A stretch of DNA of 64,000 bases from Streptomyces sp. TBY4 (GCF_024213195.1 NZ_JANAVF010000001.1:682001-746000); one strand, 5' to 3'. Shown: positions 52,024 to 60,703, counted from the first letter of the stretch. The notes: generated by a model from the letters alone, not told the origin. Numbers and translations are program-made.

Positions 52024-53034
52024 TCACTGCGTACCCATCCAGCGGATCGCGGCTTCCAGGGTGCCGTCCTGGCCGTTGCCGGGGTTGCGCGCATCGTCCG
52101 GGAGCTCTTCGTCGGGCGGGATCGGGCCCTCATGGATCCTCCCGGTCCGGTCCGCCTCCCTGGCCCGGGTGAGGACGATCAGCGCGCCGTCGGTGAGCCG
52201 GTGGGCCTCGTTGGCCGTGGGAACACCGCGGGTGGGCTGGCCGAAGCTCCGCGTACGGGGCTGTCCGCGGAAGGCGATCGTCACGGCCTCGGCCGCGCTG
52301 GCGGTGCGCTTGCCGGTGAGCACGGCGACCGGCGGATCGGGATGCGCCAGCGGTTCGGAGGGGCCCCAGGTTTCGAGGTAGGCCTTCGGTGTTCCGTCCT
52401 GGAGGGTCCACGCGGTCCGCTTGCCGTCGGCCTCCACGAACGCGCCGACGTCACCGTCGCCCAGGAGGCGTCCGACGGAGGCCAGCGGTCCCCACATGTC
52501 GCCGCCCGCATTGCTGCGCAGGTCGACGATCCAGCCGCGGGCCCCCCGCCCGTCCAGGTCCCGTACGACGGTCCGGGCCTGGCGGACGTAGGCCGCGGCG
52601 GCCGTGTCGGACGCGACCGGGGGCAGCAGGAGGTAACCGATTCCTCCGGGCAGCAGCCGGCCTTCGGGCAGTACGGAGTTCTCCGGTGAAGGGCTCAGCG
52701 CCGCCCCGGCCTCCTCCGGGGTCATGAACCGGCTGTGCCCGTCGCCCAGATCCCGCAGCGCTGCGCGAACGGCCCCGTAGGTCTCGGCCGGTGTGCGCGC
52801 CTTCGCGCTGAGGGCGAAGGCGTTCTCGCGTATCTCCGGCCAGTCGAGTTCACGCTTGTGCAGCGAGTTCTTCTCCATGACGTCCAGCGCGGCGGTGAGG
52901 TAGGCGCGGGCCTCGGGCGACATCGCGGATCCCGGCGCCGAAGGCCCGGCGGTACAGCCGGTGGCGATCACGAGCGCCGCCAGGGCCGCGATCACGTGGC
53001 GCCGCGCCGGCATCCCCTTCGACATCTCCCGCAT
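52024..53034 (-). CDS. S41-family (tail-specific/TSP) serine peptidase, lipoprotein
   Basis: 336 residues. A signal sequence ends in the lipobox IATGC (Cys near residue 28), so the protein is anchored outside the membrane. Catalytic-domain features are RAALRDLGDGHSRFMTP, IVDLRSNAGGDMWG (oxyanion region) and VLTGKRTASAAEAVTIAF, where the Ser nucleophile of the TASAAE motif lies. It lacks an obvious PDZ domain, making it a short member. Start 53034 is given; in-frame ATGs at 53025 and 53013 are possible. It is divergent from the radical SAM gene across a 130-base gap that holds the SOS box. Confidence 0.85.
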   Translation of the reverse strand: MREMSKGMPARRHVIAALAALVIATGCTAGPSAPGSAMSPEARAYLTAALDVMEKNSLHKRELDWPEIRENAFALSAKARTPAETYGAVRAALRDLGDGHSRFMTPEEAGAALSPSPENSVLPEGRLLPGGIGYLLLPPVASDTAAAAYVRQARTVVRDLDGRGARGWIVDLRSNAGGDMWGPLASVGRLLGDGDVGAFVEADGKRTAWTLQDGTPKAYLETWGPSEPLAHPDPPVAVLTGKRTASAAEAVTIAFRGQPRTRSFGQPTRGVPTANEAHRLTDGALIVLTRAREADRTGRIHEGPIPPDEELPDDARNPGNGQDGTLEAAIRWMGTQ

Positions 53035-53118
53035 CGCGCCCCTGCACTTCCTCTTGCCCGGCGAGGGGCCGCTCGGCCCCTCGCTGACCAGCGACTTTAC
53101 CGGGCCGCACGATCATGG

Positions 53119-53136
53119 GAACGTTTGTTCTATTCT
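53119..53136 (+). promoter_or_regulatory. LexA (SOS) box overlapping a -10 for the radical SAM gene
   Basis: GAAC-GTTT-GTTC (53119-53130) matches the Gram-positive/actinobacterial SOS core GAAC-N4-GTTC. TATTCT follows directly (53131-53136) as a -10, so LexA would cover the promoter. Confidence 0.65.
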
Positions 53137-53164
53137 CGGGGCGAGCTACCGAGGGAGGCGCACC

Positions 53165-54199
53165 ATGCGCTGGGACAACCTGACCGCGGGCCCCACGGGC
53201 CCGGCCGCGCTCTTCGGCGCCGGATCCGTCGTCACCCGTACCGTCGACACCCCCGAATTCCGCGGGATCACCTTCCACGAGGTCCGGGCCCGGTCGATCG
53301 TCAACCGGGTCCCCGGCGCCTCGCGCATGCCGTTCGAGTGGACCGTGAACCCGTACCGGGGATGCAGTCACGCCTGCGTGTACTGCTTCGCCCGCAAGAC
53401 GCACAGCTATCTCGACCTCGACACCGGCATCGGCTTCGACTCCCAGATCGTCGTCAAGACCAACGCCCCCGAGCTGCTGCGCCGCGAGCTCGCCGCGCCC
53501 GGCTGGAGCGGCGCGCACATCGCGGTGGGCACCAACGTGGACTGCTACCAGCGCGCCGAGGGCCGCTACCGGCTCATGCCCGGGATCATCGAGGCGCTGC
53601 GCGACCGCGCCAACCCCTTCTCGATCCTCACCAAGGGCACGCTGATCCTGCGCGACCTGCCCCTCCTCCAGGAGGCGGCGGCCGTCGCCGATGTCGGGAT
53701 CTCGGTCTCCGTCGGCTTCACCGACACCTCCCTGTGGCGCACGGTCGAGCCCGGCACCCCCTCCCCCGCCGCCCGGCTGCAGGCCGTCCGCACCCTGACC
53801 GACGCCGGCATCGAGTGCGGGGTGCTGATGGCGCCGGTGATCCCCTTCCTCGGCGACTCCCCGGAGCAACTGCGGGCCACCGTCCGGGCCGTCGCGGAGT
53901 CGGGCGCGACCTCCGTGACACCCCTGGTACTCCATCTGCGCCCCGGCGCACGCGAGTGGTTCACGGCCTGGCTGGGCGAGCACCACCCCCACCTGGTCGA
54001 GCGGTACGAGCGGATGTACGCGGGCGGCTCGTACGCGCCCACCTGGTACCAGCGGATGATCACCCGCCAAGTCCACGAGCTCGCCGCGGAATTCGGCATC
54101 GGCCCCGGCGGCCGCGGACCCGCCCGGCGGATCGTCGTACCGGAGCGGCCGGACGGGCCCGCGCCCGCGCCCGGGCCGACCCAGCTCAGCCTGCTCTGA
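53165..54199 (+). CDS. Rv2578c-type radical SAM protein with clamp-binding-like C terminus
   Basis: 344 residues. The iron-sulfur motif is Cys67-x3-Cys71-x2-Cys74 (RGCSHACVYCFARKTH), within the SplB-like radical SAM fold, followed by TNVDCYQRAEGRYRLM and LTKGTLILRDLPLL. This family (Rv2578c in M. tuberculosis) is uncharacterised but related to spore photoproduct lyase-like enzymes. The last five residues, QLSLL, match the beta-clamp-binding pentapeptide QL(S/D)LF. A LexA box covers the promoter. GAGGGAGG precedes ATG 53165. Together these favour a DNA-damage role. Confidence 0.88.
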   Translation: MRWDNLTAGPTGPAALFGAGSVVTRTVDTPEFRGITFHEVRARSIVNRVPGASRMPFEWTVNPYRGCSHACVYCFARKTHSYLDLDTGIGFDSQIVVKTNAPELLRRELAAPGWSGAHIAVGTNVDCYQRAEGRYRLMPGIIEALRDRANPFSILTKGTLILRDLPLLQEAAAVADVGISVSVGFTDTSLWRTVEPGTPSPAARLQAVRTLTDAGIECGVLMAPVIPFLGDSPEQLRATVRAVAESGATSVTPLVLHLRPGAREWFTAWLGEHHPHLVERYERMYAGGSYAPTWYQRMITRQVHELAAEFGIGPGGRGPARRIVVPERPDGPAPAPGPTQLSLL

Positions 54200-54322
54200 G
54201 CACCCGTACGACCGTACGACCGACTGAAGGGTCATCACATCGGGCCAATCGGGGCCCCAATCCCCCCATCCGGAAGCAGCTTCCGGGACGATTCCGCCCA
54301 GAACCCTCGGCTGGGAGGCCCC

Positions 54323-55936
54323 ATGCTGCACCCGACGCTGCGCCCGATCCCGCACCCGACGAAGGAGGGCAAGTCCGGTCCCGCCCTGCGGCGCGCCGCC
54401 GTCCTGCTCGCGGTGTCCACCCTCGCCGCCGCCCTGGCGAGCCCGGTCACGGCCGCGGCCCCGGCGGCGCCCGCGCCGGGCGCGGAAGCACTGAAGTGGT
54501 CCAACTGCGCGACCTCCCGCTACCCGACGCTCCAGTGCGCCTCCCTCCCCGTCCCCCTCGACCACGCGAATCCGACGGGCCGGCAGATCTCCCTCGCCCT
54601 GACCCGGGTCCCCCACACGGCCGCCCGCTCGCAGGGCCCGCTGCTGGTCAACCCCGGCGGACCGGGCGGCAGCGGCCGCACCCTGGCCGGGTTCGTCGCC
54701 TCCGCGCTGCCCAAGGAGGTGGCGGCCCAGTACGACGTGATCGGCTTCGACCCCCGCGGCGTCGGCAAGAGCGAGCCCGCCCTGGACTGCGGCACGGGGC
54801 ACTTCACCCCCGTACGGCCCGACTCCGTACCGCTGGACGAGGAGACCGAGCGGGCCAACCTGGAGCGGGTGAAGGCCTTCGCCGAGTCCTGCCAGACCAA
54901 GCACGCGGACGTCCTCCCGTACATCGGCACCGTGTCGGCGGCCCGTGACCTCGAAGTGCTGCGCACCGCCCTGCGCGCGGACCGGCTGAGCTACTTCGGC
55001 TACTCCTACGGCACCTACCTGGGCGCGGTGTACGCCAAGCTCCACCCCGACCGCGTGCACCGGCTGGTCCTGGACTCGGTCGTCGACCCGGCCGGGGTCT
55101 GGTACGAGGACAACCTCGCCCAGGACCAGGCCTTCGACTCCCGCCACAAGGCCTTCCTGGCCTGGGTGGCCCGCTACGACTCCACCTACCACCTCGGCAC
55201 CGACCCGGCCGAGGTGGAGGCCCGCTGGTACGCGATGCGGACCGCGCTGCGCACGGCCCCGGCCGGCGCCAAGGTGGGCCCGGCGGAGCTGGAGGACACC
55301 TTCATGCCGGGCGGCTACTTCAACGGCTACTGGCCCCACCTGGCGACGGCCTTCGCCGCGTACGCGGTGGAGGGCGACCCGAAGCCGCTGGTCGCCGCGT
55401 ACGAGAAGTTCGGCGCGGTGGAGCCCTCGGCCGGCAACAGCTACAGCGTCTACACGGCCGTGCAGTGCCGGGACTCCGCCTGGCCCAGGAACTGGAACCA
55501 GTGGCGGGCCGACATGTGGCGCACGCACGTCAAGGCGCCCTTCATGACCTGGAACAACGCCTGGTACAACGCCCCGTGCGCGTTCTGGCCGGCCGAACCG
55601 CTCGTGGCACCGGACGTGACGAACGCGGCGCTCCCGCAGGCGCTCCTCTTCCAGGCGACCGAGGACGCGGCGACCCCGTACGAGGGCGCGGTGAGCATGC
55701 GGCGCAAGCTGGCGGGTTCGGCGCTGGTGGTCGAGGAGGGCGGCGGCAACCACGGCATCGCGCTGAGCGGCAACAAGTGCCTGGACGAGAAGCTCGCCTC
55801 CTACCTGCTGACGGGGAAGGCGGCGGACGCCGTCTGCCCCGCCCAGCCGGCCCCCACCCCGATCCCGGCGACCCGCGCGGTCCCGCCGTCGGCGGGCGGC
55901 GCGGCGCTCCACGGTCTGCTCGGCTTCCGGGGCTGA
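54323..55936 (+). CDS. secreted alpha/beta-hydrolase, tripeptidyl aminopeptidase-like
   Basis: 537 residues. An N-terminal signal (hydrophobic AAVLLAVSTLAAALASPVTAAA) leads to a mature protein near residue 50. Catalytic features are GPLLVNPGGPGGSGRTL (oxyanion loop), DVIGFDPRGVGKSEP, YFGYSYGTYLGAVYA (Ser nucleophile), EDAATPYEGA (Asp) and EEGGGNHGIALSG (His). It belongs to the TAP family of extracellular tripeptidyl aminopeptidases and proline iminopeptidases. The length is right. It is likely regulated by nutrient limitation, but nothing here proves it. Confidence 0.88.
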   Translation: MLHPTLRPIPHPTKEGKSGPALRRAAVLLAVSTLAAALASPVTAAAPAAPAPGAEALKWSNCATSRYPTLQCASLPVPLDHANPTGRQISLALTRVPHTAARSQGPLLVNPGGPGGSGRTLAGFVASALPKEVAAQYDVIGFDPRGVGKSEPALDCGTGHFTPVRPDSVPLDEETERANLERVKAFAESCQTKHADVLPYIGTVSAARDLEVLRTALRADRLSYFGYSYGTYLGAVYAKLHPDRVHRLVLDSVVDPAGVWYEDNLAQDQAFDSRHKAFLAWVARYDSTYHLGTDPAEVEARWYAMRTALRTAPAGAKVGPAELEDTFMPGGYFNGYWPHLATAFAAYAVEGDPKPLVAAYEKFGAVEPSAGNSYSVYTAVQCRDSAWPRNWNQWRADMWRTHVKAPFMTWNNAWYNAPCAFWPAEPLVAPDVTNAALPQALLFQATEDAATPYEGAVSMRRKLAGSALVVEEGGGNHGIALSGNKCLDEKLASYLLTGKAADAVCPAQPAPTPIPATRAVPPSAGGAALHGLLGFRG

Positions 55937-55994
55937 TCCGCTTCCGGGGCCGATCGGCTTCCGGGGCCGGTCCGCACCGGGCAGGATCGTGCCC

Positions 55995-56510
55995 ATGGCT
56001 ACTTCACAGAACGACCATCTCACCCGCATCTCCGCGCCGGAGGGCGTCGCCCCCGGCACCGGCTACCACCACGTCGTCTGGGGCACCGGGCGGTTCGTCG
56101 CCGTGTCCGGGCAGTGCGCCTTCGACGAGAAGGGCGAGCTGGTCGGCGAGGGCGACGCCGCCGCCCAGGCCCGGCAGGTGTTCGCGAACCTGCGGCGGTG
56201 CCTGGCGGCGGCCGGGGCCGGCTTTGAGGACGTGGTGAAGCTGACGTACTTCGTCACCGACATCGCCGACCTCCCGGCGGTACGGGAGGCCCGCGACCTG
56301 GTGTTCGCCCCGGACCGGCTCCCGGCCTCCTCGGCGGTCCAGGTGTCGGCCCTGTTCCGGCCCGAACTGCTCCTGGAGATCGAGGCCTTCGCGATCGTCC
56401 CCGAGCCGGCCGGTTCCGGACCGGGATCCGCCGACGAGTCCGAGACCGGTTTCCGGACCGGGTCCGGGGCCGGTTTCGGCACCGGGTTCAAGACCGGCTT
56501 CGCTAGCTGA
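55995..56510 (+). CDS. RidA-family protein with Gly-rich C-terminal tail
   Basis: 171 residues. RidA deaminates reactive enamines/imines from PLP enzymes. The core (residues ~1-130) has SAPEGVAPGTGYHHVVWGTGRFVAVSGQCAFDEKG, VVKLTYFVTDIADLPAVREAR and ASSAVQVSALFRPELLLEIEAFAIV. The C-terminal ~40 residues are a repetitive Gly/Phe/Thr tail (TGFRTGSGAGFGTGFKTGF), not part of the family. The CAGGAT -10 (55982-55987) ends 8 bases before ATG 55995, which suggests leaderless expression. The 3' end overlaps the convergent HEAT gene by 8 bases. Confidence 0.85.
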   Translation: MATSQNDHLTRISAPEGVAPGTGYHHVVWGTGRFVAVSGQCAFDEKGELVGEGDAAAQARQVFANLRRCLAAAGAGFEDVVKLTYFVTDIADLPAVREARDLVFAPDRLPASSAVQVSALFRPELLLEIEAFAIVPEPAGSGPGSADESETGFRTGSGAGFGTGFKTGFAS

Positions 56511-57060
56511 GCTGCAGCCCGCGCAGGGCCTCCGTCGCCGCCACCGCGAGCCGGGGGTGGGACTGGGCCCGGGTCAGGACCTCACGGGCGCGCTGGTCCG
56601 CCAGCGCGCCCAGCCCCTCCACGCAGGCCAGGGCGACCCGCCAGTACGGGTCGTTCGGCGCGAGCAGCCGCGTCAGCGTGCGGATGAGCGCCGGGGCGGA
56701 CTCCGGGGCGCGCAAGGCCGCGAGCAGCCGGACCGGGTGCAGGGCGTAGGCCGTGCGCAGTTCGTTCGTGGCGAGCGCCGCCGCGGCGCGGGCGGTGCGC
56801 GGGTCCCCGAGGACGGCCAGCGCCTGCGCGGCCGCCTCGCAGCGCGGCGGGTCGCGGTGGTTGAGCAGCAGGACCAGGGACTCGAAGGCGCGCCGGTCGC
56901 CGGCCAGCCCCAGCCGGTACGCGGCCAGTTCGCGGGCCCACAGCGGCAGCCCGGCGGAGGTCAGGGAGGCGGCCAGCGCGTCCTCGTCCGCGGCGAGCAG
57001 CGCCTCGTACTCCGGTGCCTGCGCGGCTTCGGCCCGCAGGCGCTCCAACACGTCGTTCAC
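56503..57060 (-). CDS. HEAT-repeat-like adapter protein
   Basis: 185 residues made of alpha-helical repeat pairs: LPLWARELAAYRLGLAGDRRAFESLVLLLNHRDPPRCEAAAQALAVLGDPRTARAAAALA, then PESAPALIRTLTRLLAPNDPYWRVALACVEGLGALADQRAREVLTRA. This is the pattern of PBS-lyase/HEAT repeats used for protein binding. There is no catalytic residue signature. Its 3' end overlaps the RidA gene. It lies next to the long gap before the fused dehydrogenase and has no obvious partner nearby. Confidence 0.75.
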   Translation of the reverse strand: MNDVLERLRAEAAQAPEYEALLAADEDALAASLTSAGLPLWARELAAYRLGLAGDRRAFESLVLLLNHRDPPRCEAAAQALAVLGDPRTARAAAALATNELRTAYALHPVRLLAALRAPESAPALIRTLTRLLAPNDPYWRVALACVEGLGALADQRAREVLTRAQSHPRLAVAATEALRGLQLS

Positions 57061-57455
57061 CCGGCCACCCTAGGGGGCCGCGGCGGCCGCCGCGCCGGGT
57101 TCCCGACAGCCGGTTGATCGATGATCGATGATCGGTACATTTGGGCGGTACAGGTCACATCTCCGCGCTCTGGCGGACCAGTTACCAACGGGTTACTGTC
57201 CCTACAACACGTACGAGGGCGGCCTGGTGACGCAGCCACCTCGTACCAGTCGGTTCTGCACGACCACACCGTTCACGGCGTGACCCCGGGACAGGGCTCC
57301 GCCGTCTCCGCCCTCAGGGCTGCTTCCCGCAGTGCCGCCCCCGGGCTTCTCCGCACGGCTTCTCCGTACGGCATCCGCGCGCGACATGTGCTCCGCGTGC
57401 GCTGTGTGCTCCGCGCGCCCCCTCAGTCGTCACCCTCTTCCACTGGAGTCCCGCG
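57061..57455. promoter_or_regulatory. 395-base promoter region of the fused 3-hydroxyacyl-CoA dehydrogenase
   Basis: No gene is supported here. It holds a run of overlapping GATCGATG units near 57114-57135, the operator-like palindrome at 57179-57198, and a TACAAC -10 at about 57203. The following 240 bases look like a long untranslated leader rich in C and T. Confidence 0.45.
57179..57198. promoter_or_regulatory. candidate operator overlapping the dehydrogenase promoter
   Basis: CAGTTACC-AACG-GGTTACTG, arms matching at 7 of 8 positions. A TACAAC -10 lies about 4 bases after it. A related GTTGCCC/GGGTAAC repeat occurs upstream of ccr. Confidence 0.5.
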
Positions 57456-59276
57456 ATGGACCTTCCGTCCACGTCCAGTCAGTCGTCCCCCTCCCGTCCC
57501 GCCCTGCAGACCATCGCCGTCGTCGGTCTCGGCACGATGGGCTCCGGCATCGCCGAGGTCCTCGCCCGGGCCGGCCGCGAGGTCATCGGCATCGACATCA
57601 GCGAAGCCGCCGCCCGCCGGGCCACCGCGGCCCTCGCGGCGGCCACCGCCCGCTCCGTCACCAGGGAGCAGCTCAGCGAGCAGGAGCGCGAGGCGGTGCT
57701 CGCCCGCTTCCGGACCTTCTCCGAGCTGGAAGCCGCCGCCGACGCCGACCTCGTCATCGAGGTGGTCCCCGAGTCCTACGAGCTCAAGCAGCGGATCTTC
57801 CGCGAGCTCGACGCGATCGTCCGCCCCACCGCGATCCTGGCCACCGGCACCAACGCCCTGTCGGTGACGCGGATGGCCGCCGAGTCCCAGCGCCCGGAGC
57901 GCGTGGTCGGCCTGCACTTCTTCAACCCGGTCGGGGCGATGAAGCTGGTCGAGGTCGTCTCCAGCGTGCTGACGGCCCCGCCGGCCGTGGAGGCGGTCAC
58001 CACCCTGGCCCGCGAGCTCGGCAAGGAGCCCGTCGCGGTCGGCGACCGTCCGGGCTTCGTCGCCGACGGGCTGCTCTTCGGCTACCTGAACCAGGCCGCC
58101 GCCATGTACGAGGCGCGGTACGCCTCCCGCGAGGACATCGACGCGGCGATGAAGCTGGGCTGCGGCCTGCCGATGGGCCCGCTCGCGCTGCTCGACCTGA
58201 TCGGGGTGGACACCGCCCGCACCGTCCTGGAGGCCATGTACGCGTCCTCGGGCGACCGGCTGCACGCCCCGGCCCCGATCCTCGGCCACCTCGCCGAGGC
58301 GGGCCTGACCGGGCAGAAGTCCGGGCGCGGCTTCTACACGTACGAGGCTCCGGGCAGCCAGGTCGTCGTCCGTGACCTGCAGACCCCGCCGGACGGGGAG
58401 CTGGTCCGGGCGAGCCGCCCGGTGCACTCGGTCGGCGTGGCCGGTTCGGGCACGATGGCGAGCGGGATCGCGCAGGTCTTCGCGCAGGCCGGCTTCCCCG
58501 TGGTGCTGGCGGCCCGCAGCCAGGAGAAGGCGGACGCGGCGAAGGCCGCGATCGGCAAGTCGCTGGCCCGCGCGGTGGACCGGGGCCGGCTGACGGCCGA
58601 GGCCGCCACCGCCACCGTGGACCGGATCACGGCGGCGGGCTCGCTGGACGCCTTCGCCGACGTGGACCTGGCCGTGGAGGCCGTCGCCGAGGACCTGGAG
58701 GTGAAGCAGGAGCTGTTCCGGGCGCTGGACAAGGCCTGCAAGCCCGGTGCGGTGCTCGCGACCACGACCTCCTCGCTCCCGGTGATCGCGATCGCCCGCG
58801 CGACCTCGCGGCCCGAGGACGTGATCGGCATGCACTTCTTCAACCCGGCCCCGGCGATGAAGCTCGTCGAGGTGGTCCGGACCGTCCTGACCGCCGACGA
58901 CGTGCACGCCACCGTCCGCGGGATCTGCGGGCAGGTGCGCAAGCACGCGGTGGACTGCGGGGACCGGGCCGGCTTCATCGTGAACGCGCTGCTGTTCCCG
59001 TACCTCAACAACGCGATCAAGATGGTCGAGCAGCACTACGCCGGCATCGACGACATCGACGCGGCGATGAAGCTGGGCGGCGGCTACCCGATGGGGCCCT
59101 TCGAGCTCCTCGACGTGGTCGGCCTGGACGTGTCGCTGGCCATCGAGAAGGTCCTGCACAAGGAGTTCCGCGACCCGGGCCTGGCCCCGTCCCCGCTGCT
59201 GGAGCACCTGGTCGCGGCGGGCTGCCTGGGCCGGAAGACCGGCCGCGGATTCCGTGAGTACGCCCCCCGCCGGTAA
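57456..59276 (+). CDS. fused double 3-hydroxyacyl-CoA dehydrogenase (3-hydroxybutyryl-CoA dehydrogenase)
   Basis: 606 residues made of two full dehydrogenase copies, ~17-300 and ~325-605. Both have Rossmann loops (VGLGTMGSGIAEVL, VAGSGTMASGIAQVF) and the catalytic His-Glu segment (HFFNPxxAMKLVEVV). Only the second copy keeps TTTSSLPV (Ser) and FIVNALLFPYLNNA (Asn). In the first these read ATGTNALSV and FVADGLLFGYLNQA, so the first copy is probably structural or inactive. The enzyme forms or oxidises 3-hydroxybutyryl-CoA. It feeds the ethylmalonyl-CoA pathway through the neighbouring ccr and mutase genes. Confidence 0.9.
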   Translation: MDLPSTSSQSSPSRPALQTIAVVGLGTMGSGIAEVLARAGREVIGIDISEAAARRATAALAAATARSVTREQLSEQEREAVLARFRTFSELEAAADADLVIEVVPESYELKQRIFRELDAIVRPTAILATGTNALSVTRMAAESQRPERVVGLHFFNPVGAMKLVEVVSSVLTAPPAVEAVTTLARELGKEPVAVGDRPGFVADGLLFGYLNQAAAMYEARYASREDIDAAMKLGCGLPMGPLALLDLIGVDTARTVLEAMYASSGDRLHAPAPILGHLAEAGLTGQKSGRGFYTYEAPGSQVVVRDLQTPPDGELVRASRPVHSVGVAGSGTMASGIAQVFAQAGFPVVLAARSQEKADAAKAAIGKSLARAVDRGRLTAEAATATVDRITAAGSLDAFADVDLAVEAVAEDLEVKQELFRALDKACKPGAVLATTTSSLPVIAIARATSRPEDVIGMHFFNPAPAMKLVEVVRTVLTADDVHATVRGICGQVRKHAVDCGDRAGFIVNALLFPYLNNAIKMVEQHYAGIDDIDAAMKLGGGYPMGPFELLDVVGLDVSLAIEKVLHKEFRDPGLAPSPLLEHLVAAGCLGRKTGRGFREYAPRR

Positions 59277-59463
59277 CCCGCGGCAGGCTCAGGAGCCCCA
59301 CGAACCGGATGCGTGGGGAGGGCTGCTCGGGTCCGTCGGACCCTCACGGCGGACGAACCCTCCCGAGGAGCACTGTGTGCCCAGTGCCGGCCCTCCCCCG
59401 CGTCCCCTCCCGTCCCACCCCCCTCGGGAGCGCTCTCCCGCTCGAATGAAGTACTTTCGCTCT

Positions 59464-60291
59464 ATGTCCCAGCCCGCCAAGACCTCACCCCGCGCCTCCG
59501 CGGTCTCCGATGCCCCGGAGACCCCGGCCGGCACCAAGGCGGCCGCGCAGCGGCTCAAAATGCGCCGCGAGCTCGCAGCGGCCGCCATGGAGCTCTTCGC
59601 GAACAAGGGGTACGAGGCCACCACGGTCGACGAGATCGCCTCGGTGGCGGGGGTCGCGCGCCGGACCTTCTTCCGGCACTTCCGGTCCAAGGAAGAGGCG
59701 ATCTTCCCGGACCACGACGACACCCTGACCCGCGCCGAGGCCGTCCTCGACGTGGCCCCGGCGCACGAGCACCCGCTCGACACGGTGTGCCGGGGGATCA
59801 AGGAAGTCATGAAGATGTACGCCGCCTCGCCCGCGGTGTCGGTGGAGCGCTACCGGCTCACCCGTGAGGTGCCGGCGCTGCGGGAGCGGGAGATCGCCTC
59901 GGTCGCCCGCTACGAGCGGCTGTTCACCCGCTACCTGCTGGCTCACTTCGACGAGACCGACCACCACGACGGCAACGACGACCCGCTGCTGGCGGAGGTC
60001 GCCGCGTCGGCGGTGGTCACGGCCCACAACCACGTGCTGCGGCGCTGGCTGCGGGCGGGCGGGCAGGGCGACGTGGAGGCACAGCTCGACCACGCCTTCT
60101 CGATCGTGCGCAAGACCTTCGGGTCGGGGATCGGCGCGGGGCGCACGCTGAGCACGGCTCCGGCGCCGGAGCCCGCCGCCGCGCCGGCCTCGGTGCGTAC
60201 GCAGGGCGAGGTGCTGGTGGCGGTGGCCCGTACGGACGCCCCGCTGGACGAGGTCATGCGGACCATCGAAGAGGCGCTCAGAAACAAGTAG
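59464..60291 (+). CDS. TetR-family regulator adjacent to the ethylmalonyl-CoA genes
   Basis: 275 residues. A helix-turn-helix domain (about residues 35-85: RRELAAAAMELFANKGYEATTVDEIASVAGVARRTFFRHF) is followed by a ligand-binding domain that includes SPAVSVERYRLTREVPALREREIA and a His-rich HFDETDHHDGNDD. The C terminus has a Pro/Ala linker and a small extra segment. Start 59464 is given; ATG 59446 is possible. By position between the dehydrogenase and ccr it probably controls one or both. Its ligand may be an acyl-CoA (inference). Confidence 0.82.
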   Translation: MSQPAKTSPRASAVSDAPETPAGTKAAAQRLKMRRELAAAAMELFANKGYEATTVDEIASVAGVARRTFFRHFRSKEEAIFPDHDDTLTRAEAVLDVAPAHEHPLDTVCRGIKEVMKMYAASPAVSVERYRLTREVPALREREIASVARYERLFTRYLLAHFDETDHHDGNDDPLLAEVAASAVVTAHNHVLRRWLRAGGQGDVEAQLDHAFSIVRKTFGSGIGAGRTLSTAPAPEPAAAPASVRTQGEVLVAVARTDAPLDEVMRTIEEALRNK

Positions 60292-60319
60292 GCGACACCA
60301 CTCACGCGACGCTCGTCAC

Positions 60320-60350
60320 AGCGGCCGCTCCCGTTCCGGGGGCGGCCGCT
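60320..60350 (+). terminator. terminator of the TetR gene
   Basis: AGCGGCCGC (60320-60328) pairs with GCGGCCGCT (60342-60350), with further CCC/GGG pairing in the loop. TTCGTTTG follows. Confidence 0.8.
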
Positions 60351-60440
60351 TTCGTTTGTCCGAGTTGCCCCTACTCGCGGGTAACTCTGATCGATCATCG
60401 CTCATCCGTGCAGGTCAATCGGCAAATGAGAGAAAGTTTT

Positions 60441-60475
60441 GGCACGCGGTGCCTTGCTGAGTGACACGGGGTGCC
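60441..60475. promoter_or_regulatory. paired repeat, candidate TetR-type operators
   Basis: GGCACGCGGTGCC (60441-60453) is itself palindromic (GGCAC-3-GTGCC). GACACGGGGTGCC (60463-60475) is a related copy 22 bases, about two helical turns, away. They face the same side of the DNA ahead of ccr. Confidence 0.5.
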
Positions 60476-60703
60476 ATACGTTGAATCTCGTCCGGATGTC
60501 CCCGCGGTCCAGCCCACTCGGTACGGAACGCGCCCCGGATGCCTGCGTCACCAGGCCTCCCGCACCGCCCCACCACAGGCACCGCGCAGCAGCACCCCAG
60601 CCGAATCGACGGCGCCCCACCCTCATCGCTCCACCGCATCGCAGCTCACCGCACCCCGTTTCCCTCAGCGCACCCTCATCAGCGCACGGCCGGAGGCAAC
60701 ACC

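Larger units (their letters stand above)
60292..60703. promoter_or_regulatory. 412-base control region upstream of ccr
   Basis: No gene is supported. After the TetR terminator it contains the palindrome TACTCGCGGGTAA (60372-60384), an AT-rich stretch (GCAAATGAGAGAAAGTTTTG at 60422-60441), a pair of similar repeats at 60441-60475, and about 200 bases of probable untranslated leader ending in the GGAGG ribosome site of ccr. Confidence 0.5.

Noticed and set aside
57121..57867. Long plus-strand open frame starting in the gap before the dehydrogenase
   Set aside because: It is Pro/Ser/Arg-rich with no domain pattern and runs out of frame through the dehydrogenase gene; typical of high-GC spurious frames.
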